Shown one piece after another: positions 63,150 to 64,000 of a stretch of DNA of 64,000 nt; the stretch's first letter is position 1, and each line of letters begins with the position of its first letter. Origin of the DNA: Heliopora coerulea (lineage: Eukaryota > Cnidaria > Anthozoa > Scleralcyonacea > Helioporidae). The position numbers were made by a program, and so were the translations under genes. The stretch lies in contig JASJOG010000289.1 in assembly GCA_030142905.1 (NCBI GenBank), forward strand, positions 124,001 to 188,000. The letters run 5' to 3'. The notes beneath the pieces are model-generated. The model was not told the DNA's origin, did no database searches, and saw only the letters and a list, made by a program, of their open reading frames with translations.

Positions 63150-63740
63150 AGTGAACTCGGTTTCCATATCTGGAAGGTTGACATCATGATTAGGAATTAG
63201 TAATTTTTAGTGAACTCTATTTGCACATCTGGAATGCTAGCTGGCCAGTGAAATGTGAAGGCAAGATGGCCACCCATGGAGGGCAGTTTTGTAGGTCAGT
63301 TTTAGTCTCCCTCGCGACTTTTTACATTTTCTGAAGTGTTTTCTTTGAAAATACACACAAAACATGTCTTCGAAAGACAGAAATGAATTTAAGAATTTCA
63401 AATATATTTTCTAAAAGTCAAACCGAGGAACAGGTTATATATTTTAACGAAAATAAATTACTAAACTGACGAGAAACCTGAGCAATTTTTTCCATGGTGG
63501 TGAATGTTTTCGAAGTCGAACCTAATAAAAACTGAAGATTAAAGTCGTGTAAAGGAGTAGAACCGACGTACAAGGCTGCGAAGAAGACTGAAAGTCATTT
63601 ACAAAATTTCCCTCCACGAGCGGCGATCTTGCCTTTACTTTTTGCCAGGTCAAATGACTGGAAGTTAGCATTCCACATATGGAAATCGAGTTCACTGATG
63701 GTGCTGCGCATATTGGTCGCAATAACGTAAATGCTTTGAA
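63150..63740. repeat. Repeat R2 as an inverted pair
   Basis: 63150-63320 (GAACTCTATTTGCACATCTGG, AAGGCAAGATGGCCACCCATGGAGGG) and 63570-63740 (CCCTCCACGAGCGGCGATCTTGCC, CCACATATGGAAATCGAG) are inverse copies. The full R2 unit runs 63480-63705. Minus-strand sequence to the right holds GAAGATGATCGCC...GTCGAAATG. Confidence 0.6.
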
Positions 63741-64000
63741 CCCGGGAGAATCGGTACATGTTGGTGACGGGAGATCGTAAAGGTTAGTGTAGTCTTGAGA
63801 AAGACTTTTGGTGAGTGACATTTCGACGGCCTCCGCGGCGATCATCTTCACAGTCGAAAAAGAAGAGTAATCAGGAAAAGTCAGCCTATTTATGCAACTG
63901 GTTCATTATGTCACGCGTGTGGGTGGTTGTAGGAGGTTTGCTATTTGTGGGTGTGCATCATTGGCGTTGTTAGAGTGGGTGTTCTGTTAAGCCGTTAGTT

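Noticed and set aside
63522..63851. Minus-strand open frame of 109 codons
   Set aside because: Covers the dispersed repeat R2 and part of its inverted copy. Protein status cannot be supported.

Overview
This window looks like nuclear DNA of a cnidarian, most likely an anthozoan such as a stony coral or sea anemone. It is AT-rich, has small phase-compatible exons separated by kilobase introns, and is dense with CR1-like LINEs, an R2-type LINE, Penelope-like and DIRS retroelements, PIF/Harbinger, pogo/Tigger and hAT-type MITEs, and tRNA-derived SINEs. No rRNA, CRISPR or bacterial operon structure is present. The species call is inference; no species-specific sequence was recognised.

Host genes, read by joining exons whose splice sites and phases agree: (1) 180-1986 (+), the last two coding exons of a death-domain protein with a MyD88/IRAK-like death domain at its C terminus and a minisatellite-like 3' untranslated region. 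(2) 15595-21447 (+), a signal peptide exon plus two phase 1-1 immunoglobulin-like exons. The first Ig domain has lost both canonical cysteines, the second carries a frameshift, and a full LINE lies immediately downstream. (3) 39141-34273 (-), four small exons (one of only 32 bp) that join in phase into an unrecognised protein. (4) 42469-45015 (+), five or six small exons joining into a charged coiled-coil protein. (5) 57465-57045 (-), a Pim-like kinase exon with the catalytic Asp of HRD replaced by Asn and a premature TGA just before a strong splice donor.

Mobile DNA by region. 9.5-13.5 kb: a Tigger MITE, an old LINE broken by two MITEs, and a PIF/Harbinger derivative with a MADF fragment. 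16-20 kb: SINEs, a short-TSD MITE and a pogo-like MITE. 21.5-25.9 kb: a nearly intact two-ORF CR1-like LINE. 26.6-30.1 kb: a decayed CR1-like LINE with another LINE fragment inside its endonuclease. 32-33 kb: a SINE split by a Harbinger-like MITE. 36.5-37.1 kb: a Penelope GIY-YIG remnant split by a MITE. 39-42 kb: head-to-head SINE palindromes inside a larger inverted duplication. 48-51 kb: a dead DIRS element. 52.5-54.3 kb: an inverted pair of Penelope-like copies, each ending in a hammerhead ribozyme-like fold. 55-56 kb: the C terminus of an R2-type LINE. 59-61.6 kb: a tyrosine recombinase remnant flanked by palindromes, then a DDE integrase-like remnant.

The most interesting items are the inverted Penelope pair with its two ribozyme-like folds and shared nonsense codon, the palindrome-flanked tyrosine recombinase, and the three multi-exon host genes that can be rebuilt only by phase matching.
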